A DNA stretch of 64,000 bases, from assembly GCA_031002005.1 (NCBI GenBank), contig JARYHS010009186.1, positions 179,888,437 to 179,952,436 of the forward strand, in the 5' to 3' direction. Below the pieces are notes generated by a model. The model had not been told where the DNA came from, did no database searches, and worked only from the letters and a program-made list of their open reading frames with translations. Shown in pieces: positions 1-12,449 of this stretch. This DNA is from Vandiemenella viatica. Taxonomy: Eukaryota; Arthropoda; Insecta; Orthoptera; Morabidae. Position numbers and translations under genes: made by a program. Position 1 is the stretch's first letter, and each line of letters opens with the position of its first letter.

Positions 1-717
1 CACCTAAGAAAGGTCAAACCAAAGGAGCTGCTTCGCCGTACGCAGCGAGGAATTCTGCTCCGACTAACTGGGGCCTACAGAACAACGGCCACAGATGCCC
101 TAACGGTTATACTCGGTATCTGGCCCCTGGACCTGGAAGTAAGGAAGCGAGAAGCGCTATACTGGATTAAAAAAGGAAGGTATGACCAAGCTGCTGAAAT
201 AATTGGAAGGCCTGTTGAAACCAAAAAAGATATTTGGGATGCGCTGATGGATGAATGGCAGCAAACATGGACTAACAGCAACACGGGCAGAAGGACCTTC
301 GACATGCTTCCTTGCGTGAAAGAGAGAATGAACATGACTCACCTACAACCATCTCCAGGGCTCATACACTACATATCTGGCCATGGTCCATACAACAGTT
401 TCTTAGAACAGAGAGGCCTCAAAGAAACAAACAGGTGCGACTGTGGTGAATTAAGTACTCCCGAGCACGTGGTTTGGGAGTGCAAACAAACTGAAGAATC
501 AAGAGCATATCTCCAAATATAACTTCAGAACAGAAGAATATACGATATACTGCGTGATACCGAGCTCTGGCACTTGCTGGATGAAGCTGCTAATCTAGCG
601 TCGCAGCGCGAGAAGGCGAGATTTGTTGAATTGAAACAGGCAGAGCGTAGGGGACGCCGCGAGCAACCGGCATCAGAAGCAGAAAGAAGGACAGGAGAGG
701 AAGAAACTCAAGAGTAA
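1..717 (+). pseudogene. R1-clade non-LTR retrotransposon, ORF2 C-terminus (broken)
   Basis: Frame 1 is open from the window edge and reads like the region after the reverse transcriptase of R1/TRAS-type LINEs: a motif LTGAYRTTATDAL, then LDLEVRKREALYW, then a CCHC-type finger CDCG-x5-EHV-x3-C near residues 147-161. Seen directly: an in-frame TAA at 520-522 interrupts the frame, but the same frame continues open to TAA at 715-717 with a charged, Glu/Arg-rich tail. The simplest reading is one nonsense mutation in an otherwise full C-terminus. The 5' part of the element lies outside the window. The clade call rests on motif recognition only. Confidence 0.8.
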
Positions 718-803
718 AGAACAACCCAAATTTGACTACAAGCACTGCCCATGACTAAGGCGGTGCCTGCACCAGGAAGACGGCAAAGACTCAATTCATC
801 GTA

Positions 804-826
804 GTGCCTCTGGAAGCCAGAGGCAC
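804..826 (+). repeat. Perfect 10-bp hairpin in LINE 3' UTR
   Basis: GTGCCTCTGG and CCAGAGGCAC form a perfect 10-bp stem around a 3-nt loop. It lies about 90 bases after the LINE ORF end, in a GC-rich stretch (718-1050) that is probably the element's 3' UTR. R1-clade elements use 3' UTR structure for template recognition; a role here is inference. Confidence 0.5.
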
Positions 827-1060
827 CTTCTCCAGGGCTCAGGGGGTGGCCTGCTCTGATTCCAGGAGAGAACTCCTGATGGGGGAGCAGGTGGTTCCAG
901 GGACAAACCGGAGAAGAACGAGACCACTACCTGGAACGTGAAGCTGGCTGACGACACTTTGTGGTCAGCATGTCAGCAGTCGCCCCGCTGCATCAGCAGA
1001 GACAGCTAGCGGCCAGATGTCGACGCAGGCCAGCAGTGGTAAAAGAAGAACGTATACAAA

Positions 1061-2460
1061 TAGACAGTTTATTAATTAGAAGTATGAAAATACAAAAACA
1101 ATTGCTGATATTGGTGTGAATTAGTAAGATTGTAGATTAATTAGTAGATTAGTTGGTAGATTAAGTGGTATATTAATTATTAGAATAATTAGTAGATTTA
1201 CTATTAGAATACTTAAATCCATTAAATCCTTAAAAATAATTATCCAGATATATTATTAACAAAAAATAAAGTAAATTGTTTTAAGAATAAAACTGTAGAA
1301 ACTAAGGGCCTACTTTAGGTAACAAGGTAGTAGGCTATGTAAAATCAGGAAATAAAAAAAAATAAAAAAAAAAAAAAAAATAAAAAATAAAAAATAAAAA
1401 TCTACGAAATAATCAAAACAGGTTTTGTGGTGCGACGATCGTATGTAAATAAAACATCTTGAGATTCAATTGAGATGAATGTAAATAAGTCATTTGGTTA
1501 AAATGAAAGTCTGACTAAATTTCATTGTGACATAAATTTTGGAACAAAACCGCATGGTTCCGAGTCGTCACAATCCAGTTTCATTACACATGTTCAGCAT
1601 TTCAGTGATGTACTGCTGAGAGAATTCATCTGGCTTGTAAAATTTCCTAATGACGCACTTCTAAATGTACTCCTCCTAAAATTGAATATCCATAGACACA
1701 ATCGTTAATAAACACAATGATCACTCTTAAGTATTCTTTTTCTCATTTTTTTACGTTGTTTACACATTTTCAATAGCTTTTCACAAATTCACGAAAATGA
1801 TCACAAACAAATATATTGAAATTTGGACAGAACAATGTCTGTCTGGTCAACTAGTTGTTAATATGCTAGCTGAAATTGCATTTGTTTTATCTGTTAGAAG
1901 TAATGAGATTTTTTTAAAAAAAAGTTGAAATAAAAAAAAATATTCATGCTCAACAATTTCTACAGGAAAAAATAAATACAAATATCTGATAATAGCGAGG
2001 ATTTAAACCTAGTTTGAAAATTAGGGAGTGGACCTCTTACCGCCAACATCATATTGACTCTAGGTAATATATGCCAAATTTTGTAATTTAGAAACATTGG
2101 GATTTTTTTTCACATTTGAAGAAATGACGGTACCACAGAAATATCATTATCAGCCAGCTCAATCATTAAATTATGTGGCCTTTTAAAGTCATGTATTCAG
2201 GTAGACACTATAAACTTAAACATATATTCAGGAGATAGAAGTCCGTTTTTAAAATGCCTGATTGTCTCCTTTGTGGGATTAAAAAGTTTAGTAATTGTTT
2301 GAATTAAGCTTGAATAAGAAATGATTCGATAAATATATCTATTAATCTTTTGCAAGGCAAATTATGATTTGAATAGGTAACGAAATGGTATATGCTATAA
2401 TACATTTAACATAACAGTATTAAATATTATGCACTTATATAAAATGATCTTTCCGACTAC
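1061..2460. other. AT-rich stretch without recognised gene
   Basis: No long or family-like open frame on either strand. There is an A-rich microsatellite around 1350-1400 and many short A/T runs. No terminal repeats or splice-framed coding segments were seen. Confidence 0.5.
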
Positions 2461-2464
2461 ACAA

Positions 2465-2823
2465 TCAACTAATTGAAGATTCTTTATGTCTTTTCATAGC
2501 TATACACCACTTTTTTTTTACATTTGCATCTAGCGGGACAGGCTGGGCCTCCACGGGCAAAACCTCAACAGGCTGAGCCTCCACAGGCCGTGCCTCAACT
2601 GTCCTGACCCTTTCCTGCAACTCCCTGAGCGTTTCGTCTCTCTCCATGATCTTTTCGACCGTCCCCCTGATCCTTTCATCCCTAATGCAATCCTTCGGAG
2701 AGCATCATTCATTTCCTTCCCCACTACCCGCCGAATGAACCTCCTTCTGCACTCCACACCATTCTTTATGTTCCTGCGAGAGGTGCCACACTTTCCAGGC
2801 ACGATTTTCCCCAAATACTTCAA
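2465..2823 (-). pseudogene. Unrecognised coding fragment with a frame change, coiled-coil-like
   Basis: Two overlapping - strand frames seem to be one broken sequence. The upstream one (2823 downward) holds a basic stretch with RRFIRRVVGKEMNDALRR; the downstream one (from about 2690) reads charged heptad-like sequence, RELQERVRTVEA, then imperfect repeats of the type VEAQPV. A one-base shift near 2690 would join them. A stretch ending TTTTCTTGGCAG just upstream resembles a splice acceptor, but the frame following it meets a stop. No family recognised; a transposon or gene fragment is equally possible. Confidence 0.25.
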
Positions 2824-3021
2824 TTAGCTGCCAAGAAAATTTAAAGTAGCACGAACAAACTCTATTAGGGATTAAAATACGATGTTGCTTATAATAGAAT
2901 ATTATTGAATGGAGGAGATATTTAAACTACCAGACTCTACTTTAGGATAGTGAAACCATACTACCCACAGAGCACCAAAGTAGTCGGGTAAGGAGAGAGC
3001 TGTATAATCCCAACTTCTGGA

Positions 3022-3370
3022 CACGTGACACAAAATGGCGGCTTCTCTACTACTTTTCGCCCTCCCATCGTGACGTCACTTCCGGTTGATGGAAATTCTA
3101 ATTTAGTGCAGTGTTGCCACATTGATGTCATGACAACCGCATATTTCAAATTAAAACAATATAACTGTTATTTAGTCTTAATTCTAGCTGTTATTTCACT
3201 TATCTCCAACGATGTTACTCTGAAATCAGCGACAATATTTCCGATTGTGTCCTATGTGATGTAGATATTCCAGCTGAAGAGTTGTTGCAATGTAGCATAT
3301 ACACACGTCCTGCCACTAGGTGTCACCACCGACCAGCGCATGTCACGAGAAACTTCATCTGCGCATGCGC
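3022..3370. promoter_or_regulatory. Cluster of housekeeping-promoter-type motifs
   Basis: Within about 350 bases, in locally CpG-richer sequence, are CACGTGAC (E-box/USF-like, 3022-3029), AAAATGGCGGC (YY1-like, 3032-3042), TGACGTCA (full CRE, 3071-3078) overlapping CACTTCCGG (ETS/GABP-like, 3077-3085), and the palindrome GCGCATGCGC (NRF1-like, 3361-3370). In animals these motifs together mark TATA-less promoters of broadly expressed genes. No recognised coding exon is attached; the nearest candidate is the broken - strand fragment below 2823. Motif matches are direct; promoter function is inference. Confidence 0.4.
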
Positions 3371-3599
3371 CGGCCAAAGAGAGGCCAGAGACATTCCACT
3401 CCCCCATGAGGGAAAAAGCTAGTTCTTCTATCCTTGTCTAACAGCGGGAATTCCACCCCCTGAGGATAGGGCTATTTCTGTACACGAGTTTGCACAAGTG
3501 TGAGCCGCCGAGGCCATGTTGCGACACGAACGTTCACCTTGCATAACTGTCGCTAGGGAGCACCACACAGCAGAGTGTGTTAGTCACTTGCCGCTAGAT

Positions 3600-5990
3600 G
3601 ACGGCGGTGTCCCAACATGCGTTTAAGAGTGGAGAAATATTTTGGTTTGCGAAGCGACTCGCGTGGTATGCGTTATGCGTGAGCGGCGATTGTTTGACCG
3701 GGTGTCCGACAGGCAATGCAGGTTATGAAATGGCTCCATTACAGTGCGACGCAGCTTGGCTGGTGTGTGTTTGCCAAGGGAAGCACCTTATTCATCCATC
3801 ATTATGAAAGCAGGCCCATTATTTCTGTTATAGCTGGGTGTCTAGCTGGCGTACTTAAGTAATCGACAAGTGAAGTCTATAATAGTGCGTCCAAAAAAGC
3901 TTTCTTGCGATGTCAGTTTTCGTGGCAAAAATCTAAGAATCACTTATGATAGTGTAAGCCCTTCCCAAAATTACGTGTTTTCAGAACGAATCTCAAAATT
4001 TTAGTTTCCACACCTGGAGAGTATGTAACAGCTTGATTTGTTGTAATTGAATAAAAATAAGTTATAGACAATTGAAAATCACAAATTTATCCTTTAAAAT
4101 ATGCTAACGGCCTAAATGGAAAAACGTCATTAACTCAGCAATTTGGAAAGGTATAATATCAAGGAAGATGTCTATGTGTACCTGTTTTGTGTTGATTTCA
4201 TGAAATTATTGCAATAAAGTATAGCATTACCACACATACGTTATTCCTTTCAAAATTCGTTGCCTCAAAAACCCATCAATGCGCGAAATCCCTTCATTAA
4301 AAATTCAGTCACCGACGAAGGTAGGGAAACCATAAATTCCGTTCATCGAAGCAGGCACACATGAAAAATTCATTCAACATAATCACTTTTGCTCATCATA
4401 TTGGATTCATTATGAACCAATACAATAGATAACAGCATCGGTGATAGCTTACGAGTTTCAGCTATATTCAGTGTATTTTAAAGGATGTATTAAATTAGGT
4501 GTAATGAAACAGAGCCAGAACACCGTCACTTTTTAAACTCAAAGAATCATTGAAGGGGTTTCCTCATGAATGTAAGTATAACCTCAATGAATTAAGAGCT
4601 TCTAAACTAAAGCAAAGTTACATATTTGAAAACCAGTTTTTTTCCCTACAGACATTTCTGAAGTGATTACATGTCAATATCGCCATCAATATACTGATAT
4701 CAAGCCAATCAGCCTGTAATTTTTTCAACCCTGTTTCTCAAACCTACAGACTCGGTCTTTGGACAAGAGCCCACTTGAAAATATTTGTGACATGATTAAC
4801 AAAGCCTTTCCCACACCAAGGCTAGAAAAATCAAAGTTTCCAGTTTGACCATGGCAAAACTCATGGAATGGAACGAGGGAAGAACGAATTCATATAAGCA
4901 TGAGTATGACATCTTATTCCTCTAATCTTATCTCTGCTGTCATTGGTATGAAATATTTAATCGCACTCGTAATTTTTGTCAACAAGCTTAAATCTAAATC
5001 GTCTGTCTATCCAGACCAATCTATGTTTCAATTCTGTTATCCTTCCGCAAGAACTGTGGCAAGCAATCACAAATTGCTGGCCCTTAGCTGTACTTTGTCT
5101 AAAAATTCAGTCAATCACTTGTGACATCAGTGATTCACTAGAAAAAGAGAGATATATGTTGTGACACATACTTACCCACCTTTTACTTTCCTTTTAACTG
5201 TATTTTACAGCACAGCATGTATGTTCCAGGAATGAAACACCGTTTGCTAATCTTATTAATTTCACCCCTGTGGAATCGGTCCGCAGCAGAGTACACCAGT
5301 CATATGTGATTAAAATCGAGTCACACTAAGGCAGTGCTAAGCACAGAATATGCTGACGCGCCATAGAATGCCTGAGACCATCGCCTGTGGCCAAGGTGGA
5401 GATATAGAAAATTTACCACTCCCTTATGGAAGAAATCGAGTGCCGGCTCCTACTGATAGTCTTTTCCTAATTCTTTAACTAAGATCCACCCTTAGCCTCA
5501 TCGCCAACATACGCCGACCACTCCCCCCCAGCATTTCCTCAAACATCCTTCTGTTTTCCAATGATTCCCAATTCAACCCCTGATTTACATCAGTTACTGA
5601 CAGGGTTACCTTTTGTTCGTGTGTTAAAGTAAACCAAAAATTCAAAATTATTATAGTTTTCTCCTAATCGGTAACAGGTGTCCCAGGTACCAAAATGTTC
5701 ACTTAAGATGGTTCTACTGCAGTTTTCCAGGGAAATTCTCCCTTTTTCCAGGAAATTTCTGCTCAAATATTTTTCAGCCAATCTGGACCCAGGATAGTTC
5801 TCCATTCGTTTTAAATGTTCCCTTCTGACGCAAAACTTCGGATTCAGGACGAAGTGTAACATTTGTTTGTAATTGTATGCTTTGTTCAAGTAACCAGCGC
5901 ACACGATAAAGTTATCATAATGCTCTTAGATAACCGATAGTTTTATGGTCATCAAACAGACATCATAATCCACATTTTCATAGAAGATCC
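3600..5990. other. Stretch without recognised gene or element
   Basis: Only short, unsupported reading frames. No terminal repeats, tRNA-like boxes or coding motifs were recognised. Composition is AT-rich from about 3850. Confidence 0.45.
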
Positions 5991-5991
5991 C

Positions 5992-6304
5992 CACACATCG
6001 ACAAGTATCCAAAACGTCACCATAGGTGCAGACACTAGTTGAATTACGCCAAAGATAGCGCTCACACTTGAACTATCGTAAATTGTAAGGTCATTCGTAT
6101 ATGAAAGAGGGTATTTGGATATTTTATCCACTCAGGCCTCATCAATCTCCACACATCGACAAGTATCTATAATGTCACCATACGTGCAGACACTAGTTCT
6201 ATTACGCCAAAGATAGTGCTCACACTTGAACAATCGTAAATTGTTAGGTGATTCGTATATGAAAGTTGGTGTTTGGATATTTTACCCACTCAGGCCTCAT
6301 CACC
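5992..6304 (+). repeat. Two-copy tandem repeat, period 158 bp
   Basis: Unit 1 (5992-6149) and unit 2 (6150 to about 6304) both begin CACACATCGACAAGTATC and end with CACTCAGGCCTCATCA, with scattered substitutions. It lies upstream of the larger degenerate repeat field at 6.8-8.5 kb. Confidence 0.8.
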
Positions 6305-6839
6305 TAAAGTCTAGTGCCAGATTGTGGTCATGGTCAACTTAGGCTCCATACACACTCAGAAATATTCCACCAATATCCATTCTAACAGCATTATTCGTCA
6401 CATACAGCCCCCAACGCTCTTTCTATCTTCCAGTGACATCTCGCCCAGCTCCTTTAGTATGTCCTTGAATATTTTCCAATAATAAATCTAGCTGCCCTCC
6501 TTTGCACCTTGCATTTGATGTAAAAAAAATGTGGACTACATACTACATCACTATATACGAGCAATGGTCTGACTGTGGGTTTGTACCTAAGTCCTTCGCT
6601 TCTCTGGCACATCCCCTCATCACCCTCTCCATTAAATTATTTTTATCCGGAATTGCATATAGTGTAAAACGTGAGAAACACAATTCGTATGCCAACACAA
6701 ACGGCAGTAAGCTGTAATGAGCACAGTGAAATGGGAGATGGCCTAAGCCCTGAAGCAATGGTGAGAAGCACACATTGACGAAGAACATAATTCTATAGCC
6801 ATATATTTTAGGCTCAAATACACAGAGGAATGACACACG

Positions 6840-8460
6840 CACATTTCCATGCCTACAGCGAGTTCCACACAACAACCAGCACGAAGATATAATTCTCACA
6901 GAGGAAGAAGACACACACACACACACACTTGTACATGCATACAGCGAGGTCGACAGAACTAACAGCAGGCGTCATGCAAACGATGAAGTGGTATGGAACT
7001 GTCGTTACCATTGGTTAACTGGATAGAACACCTGTTACAAAAATCATCAGACAGACGAGTTAAAGTCAGGTATCACCATACATACGCTTACATGCACAAA
7101 GAAGAACGCAGATACACATGTCCATATCTACAGCGATCTACAACTATCGGCACCAGTCATGCACGAAAAAGTGGTACAGTACTCTCTTCCCTCATGACTG
7201 ACTAAAAAACAGAACTCTCCTTACATATCATCAGCCTGACGAGATAGAGGGTGTGCAAAAGATGGCATGTTTCCACCATACATCTAAGTGTTTACCCCAT
7301 ATATAGTGTTCATCACACCCAATTGATTACAAGTACCATCAACACATGGATCACAACCACGACTCTCCTACACCGCAACCCATTCTGCTATTCATTAACA
7401 GTGTCCCGGGTGCCGTGAGTTGCAATAGACACTTGATTATCAGCAGATACCAGAACCCCTCATATTCATACTTGGTCTCACCCACAAATCCTTACATCTC
7501 CACATGCAAGCACAAAGAAACATAAGTGGAGGAACAGCAAATCATACATACAGACAGACGAGTTTAAGTAATGTATCACCATATTTACGCATAAAGGACA
7601 CAGAGAGAGTCGCACACACACTCACATTTTCATGCCTACAGTGAACTCCACACAACAACCCTCCCAATTATGACAACGAAAAAGTGACGTAGAACCCCCA
7701 TGGCTCATGACTGACCAAGAAATCATAAGTAACATGTGTTCCAGGTACCAAACTCTTCACATCAACATCGTCTCATTTATCTCACACAATAGATCTCTCT
7801 ACCGTCAAGTAGCATCTATCCTAGGTACAAAACTGTTCACATCAGAACCACGTCTATCCCCCTTTTCTGTCATACAGTAACAAGTGCCCCAGGTACCATG
7901 AGTAACAGAAGATACAGACAGCTATCATATCTCTCATGTTCATACTGGGTATCATCCACAAATCCATACGTCACCACACACAACATAAGTGTTGGATCAG
8001 CACATCATACATCCAGACAAACGAGTTAACGGAAGGTATCACCATATTTACGCATACATACGCGTAGAGAGACGCACACACATGTATATTTCCATGCCTA
8101 CAGTGAGCTCGACACAACAACTAGCCCAATCATGGCAATAGAACCCCCATGACGAGCCAAAAATCATCAGACAGACATGTTAATGTGTGTGCAAGGATGA
8201 CATGTTTTCGCCATACACCTCAGTGCTTATTCCATACGGTTTATTCATTACACCCAATTGATTACATGTTCCATCAACACATAGGTAATCAGTCATTGTG
8301 AAATCTCAAAGTCGAGTATAATCCTATCGTGATAGACACACAACCACATAGAAAGACACACATACACACACTCACATGTCAATGCATACACACAGTACCA
8401 TACATCACCACACACATACACGGAGGTAAAGGACTGAACACCCTTGATCGAGACTGAATA
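6840..8460 (+). repeat. Degenerate tandem array, unit about 460-500 bp
   Basis: Related blocks recur in the same order: a segment AGACAGACGAGTTAAAG / AGACAAACGAGTTAACGG followed by GTATCACCATA and a CA-rich stretch, starting near 7049, 7551 and 8013; then a block CATGCCTACAGTGAGCTC; then TGCAAGGATGACATG and CACCCAATTGATTACA (near 7310 and 8250). Spacing is about 502 and 462 bases. Further partial copies of the CATGCCTACAGCGAG block lie near 6850 and 6935. A (CA)n run is at 6909-6926. No coding content recognised. Confidence 0.65.
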
Positions 8461-10492
8461 GTTACAGATGATACGCCGATATTATACTAACTGTAAAGCG
8501 TTTACTGCATGATGCAACCTACCAACTGACACTGTAGCGGCAGAGATATTCCTGGACGACCAACGAGGCCAAGCCACACATTAAAATACTGTGTAATTTG
8601 TTTCCCTAAACTGTCTCCCGCAATAACAATATCTGCCTCAATACATGCTGTAAAATATTTGTAAATTTTTGTTCGTACTCCCCGTTTCGCCTCTAACACT
8701 AAATGAAGTTCAGTAATTCGATCTCCGAGATCTGACAGCTGGCATCAACTCCAAAAATAACTAATTAATGTAAAAAATTCAATAACTGTAAAGTAAAATA
8801 TTGTCCATTTCAATTTACTTTCTTCTAAGCAAGGTATAAAATTATTTTAAAATTTTAGTGTGGTTTTTTTTAAGGCGGTTTTTATGTTTTTTAAACAATT
8901 ATTTTTATAAAGCTATTCTATTTCGGAAACTAAATTTAATCATGCAGGAAGTTAATACGGAGCAGTAATTTTAAAACAAGATCTGAGTAGAAATGATGGA
9001 TATTATTTATGAGTTAACTCACATAGTATTATTCTAAACAGTTTTAACGAGAAAAATGTGTTTTTCTTACTGGCTGTTCAAATTTTCGTTATTCGCTTGG
9101 GAAGAAAATCAGTCAATCTTCCTTAGCGGAAGTCTTTAGTTTCATGATATACACTGCTTCAAAAACAAATTCCAGATAATCAGGAGGTCATTAGTGTTTC
9201 AGTGGCTTCACTTTCCTTACTTAACCATTAAAATCGATGTACTGTACGTAATGTTAATAATGATTGTTTTAGGTCACAGTTCTGTTTAATTCTTCGAAAA
9301 ATAAATACTCACTAAGTTTTTCAGTCTAGAGCTGAAGTTAGTTATTTTTTTTTTTTTTAAGCCGCGAATGTAATTATATATGTTTAGAACAACATGGCGT
9401 GTGTCCTTTATTTGCCCTTTTGAGAAGTTGAATGAACTGAATCTTCAAATACGAAGAGACAACACCAACACTCTCCAAGAGGCTTCACGGATAAGCTAGA
9501 TTTATTTTTTTATCTACGGTTTTGCAGAACATCGTAGGTCTTTAGAGGTAGTGGAATTTATTAGCAAAAAATAAAAAAAATAAATAAAAATTTGTAGCAA
9601 AATACTGTACAGAAAATTAGACGAAAATACTTAGATAAAGACAGACTGGTCTAGTTCCCAACTGAAGCAACTAAATTGTATATATTCATAAGCAATTCTT
9701 ACTGTGTAGTGTGTTGGAAGTCTGAGTAGATATATGTTGTAGTTAGTATACCAGATTTATACCACAGCTTGCAGTCATTTTATCCTCACTTGTGTTTGGA
9801 ATAGGCGTACCTACTTAGTCAAATGCTAAAACGATTTGGAGAAAATCGTCCCCGTTTTGAGAGATTCAAACAGCACTCTTTCGACGGGATTAGTATATCA
9901 CTGCAATATTGGAAGAGAAAGGATTATACGAGAGTTGTGCTGATTAATAAATTATATCTTGTATCAAGTATTTCAAGCCAAGTGATTTGCGAAATTTACT
10001 AAAGATTATCACTTGTGATCGCCTGCCAATGGTGCAAAAAGAATTTTTTAGTTTTTTGTTTTTGTTGAGGGTAGTTATGAGAAATTAGATTTAGAAAAAT
10101 TGTACGTTGTCTACTGAAATTTTTTTGTTTAAGAATGCATAAATAAAATTTAAGCAAGATGTAAAATAGTAACTCGAAATAACTGTAAATTACTGTATCA
10201 GATATGCATTACCGTACACACTTATCACATCATTAAAATATTTTTCAGTGCCATTTGACGGAGATATGTCAACTTGTTCTTAGGAGATCACAACTATACT
10301 GGTCGGGAGGAAGATAAAACGACTTCAAATCTCGAGCGTACTGGCGGTCTTGATTATGACTTTCTGGTGATGTCGATGATTACCCAAATGGACCAAGATT
10401 GTAATGCCACATCAAAGATTTTGAGCCGCGGAGCATCCAATGCTTGAAGCAAGTTTTGACGTAGATGAATGCTATGTTAAGAGAGTTTAATA
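8461..10492. other. AT-rich stretch without recognised gene
   Basis: No family-like open frame and no element ends recognised on either strand; T-runs at about 9341-9358. Confidence 0.5.
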
Positions 10493-10500
10493 GCTCCACA

Positions 10501-10745
10501 CCGAGCGTGGTGAGTGAACAGTTAACGTTATGGCCTCGCATTCTGGAGGACGCGGGTTCGAATCTCCGTCTGAGCATCCAGATTTGGGTTTTCCATGGTT
10601 TCCCCAGATCACTCCAGGCGAATGCCGGGATGTTTCCTTCAAAAAGGCCATGGCCGAATTCATTCCAATTCCTTGTCCCCAGTCCCGTCCCGCCTCTAAT
10701 GACCTTAGCCGTCGACGAGGCGTAAAGCCGTAAGAAAAAAAAAAT
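10501..10745 (+). mobile_element. tRNA-derived SINE, family A
   Basis: Starts CCGAGCGTGGTG, contains an RNA polymerase III B-box-like GGGTTCGAATC at about 10554, the body motif GGTTTTCCATGGTTTCCCC, and ends in GACGAGGCGTAAAGCCGTAA plus an A-tail. It is flanked by a perfect 8-bp target-site duplication GCTCCACA (10493-10500 and 10747-10754), direct evidence of a retrotransposition event. Confidence 0.85.
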
Positions 10746-11164
10746 CGCTCCACAAACGGCTGGGATTGAAAACGGGACAGAAAAACCAAATGTTTATTTA
10801 TAATGGCTTTACAATCCGTAAAAAGTCGAGGGCAATAGACCCGACAGAGGATTGTGATTTGGGTAAATGAATTCAGCCTTGGTCATTTAAAAACTGACAT
10901 TTAGACGAAGTCGCCGAGAAAGGAAATCTGAAAGAACAAATGTTGGCTTTGATGTCAACCGCACATCCATCCAGCATTTGACCATACGGTACCAGAAGGA
11001 TTCTAATGTTTGACAACTGTGGTATGGTGGCCGAACGGTGATATTGGGGTCCCAGACCGGATGCACACCGGGTGACTGCCATTCGCGGAGTCCACGCGCT
11101 TACAAGACGTGAGACGAATGTCTCTATAGTCGCATACCTGTCCACAAGCGCTTCACCCTCACCC

Positions 11165-11400
11165 TGTAGTGGTTAAGGCGTCTGACTTGATCCCCGGTTC
11201 GAATCCCTGTCTCGGTGGGGATTTACATTGACTCTTAATTCGACTTTCACCTCTAGCACAGCTTGCTGTGTAATGTGAAGTACGCCAGAACGCTTCCGTG
11301 GTTCGGATTCCACTTTAAACTGTAGGTCCCTTGTACCCGGTAGGACTGCCGGGACGGAATGCACAGCCAATAGGAACCCTGTCACCAGGTCACTTTCCTC
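11165..11400 (+). mobile_element. tRNA-derived SINE, family B
   Basis: Begins with a tRNA-like head: A-box-like GTAGTGGTTAAGGCGTCTGAC, then B-box CCCGGTTCGAATCCC, then the family body with TGTGTAATGTGAAGTACGCC and CGGATTCCACTTTAAACTG. Other copies in the window share this order. No TSD was identified. Confidence 0.75.
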
Positions 11401-12344
11401 ACCCTCTCTTCAAACATCTCCAGTGCGATGCAGTGTATTACCTCACACTCTGTTCTGAAACTCACTTCTACACTACAAGCTTCTAGAGCACTTGCTTCTT
11501 TTATTTTCTTTTTCGAATTTCAGGAATGAACGGAAGATTGTGGCTCATCATTGTGGCCAAAGCGGCTCGGGAAAACGTGTGGGGAAGGTGTGAGCTGGAA
11601 AATGCTTCATTCCACGAAATATCTACTAAGAAATTATTTTTAGCGTTTCGGTAGTTTGGCGGTGAGCGTTAAAGCACTGCGAGTTGGGTGATACGCGGCT
11701 TCAGTGTTCGATCATGGCCTATCGATTATCTTGATTAAGGTTTTGAGACAATTTTCCGTAATCATGTAGTTGAATGCTGGGATGGTAACCAATTCCTGCC
11801 TCATAAAATTACGCAATATGCAAACAACCTCATTCACAGAAAGCAGCTTACATCGTAGGTGACGACACGTGCTATGTGAATAAAACCAAACTGCAGTTAG
11901 TAACAATATATATATCCATCATGTTGAGACCTGAGATATCTTTGTCCCGTAAGATGGAAGAAATAAAAAATAAATTAAAAAATGTTGAAGTATTTGAAGC
12001 CGTGACACACAAGAAATGGGAATTTAAAATAATGCTTCAGACATTATATAATAAGTGTGATCCTCTGAATAGCCTGAATAGCAAATATATATATTCTCTT
12101 ATACTTCCAATATTGTAATTAGTTTAATAAATATTTTTTTTGGGAACAGAAGGCCGAATAATTACAGAAATTCACCAGTTTGAATTCTGTGAAGGACTTA
12201 CATTTCGTTTGAAAACTAAATTTTTAACTTCAATATTTAAAAATGGTAGATGATTATGTGTGTATGAATGCTCAGATTTTTTATATTAAATAACTTTTCT
12301 GTAGATTAACGCAGATGAGTAAATTCATTATTTACAGAACAAAG

Positions 12345-12440
12345 GACCTTAACAGGAGATCAACAGTCCCCGTTTCAAATCCCAGTCTCAGCCAGAATGT
12401 TATCTCACAGCGAACCTTTTCCTTCCTTCACGCAAATCTT
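12345..12440 (+). mobile_element. Degenerate tRNA-derived SINE fragment (family B-like)
   Basis: A diverged B-box GTTTCAAATCCCAGTCTC followed by a stretch resembling the start of the family B body. A similar weak tRNA-like head lies at about 11645-11725. Both are too eroded for firm family assignment. Confidence 0.3.
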
Positions 12441-12449
12441 ACCTTTATC

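Noticed and set aside
5590..5904. 104-codon - strand frame
   Set aside because: No recognisable family, ordinary composition, overlaps sequence related to the 6-8 kb repeat field.
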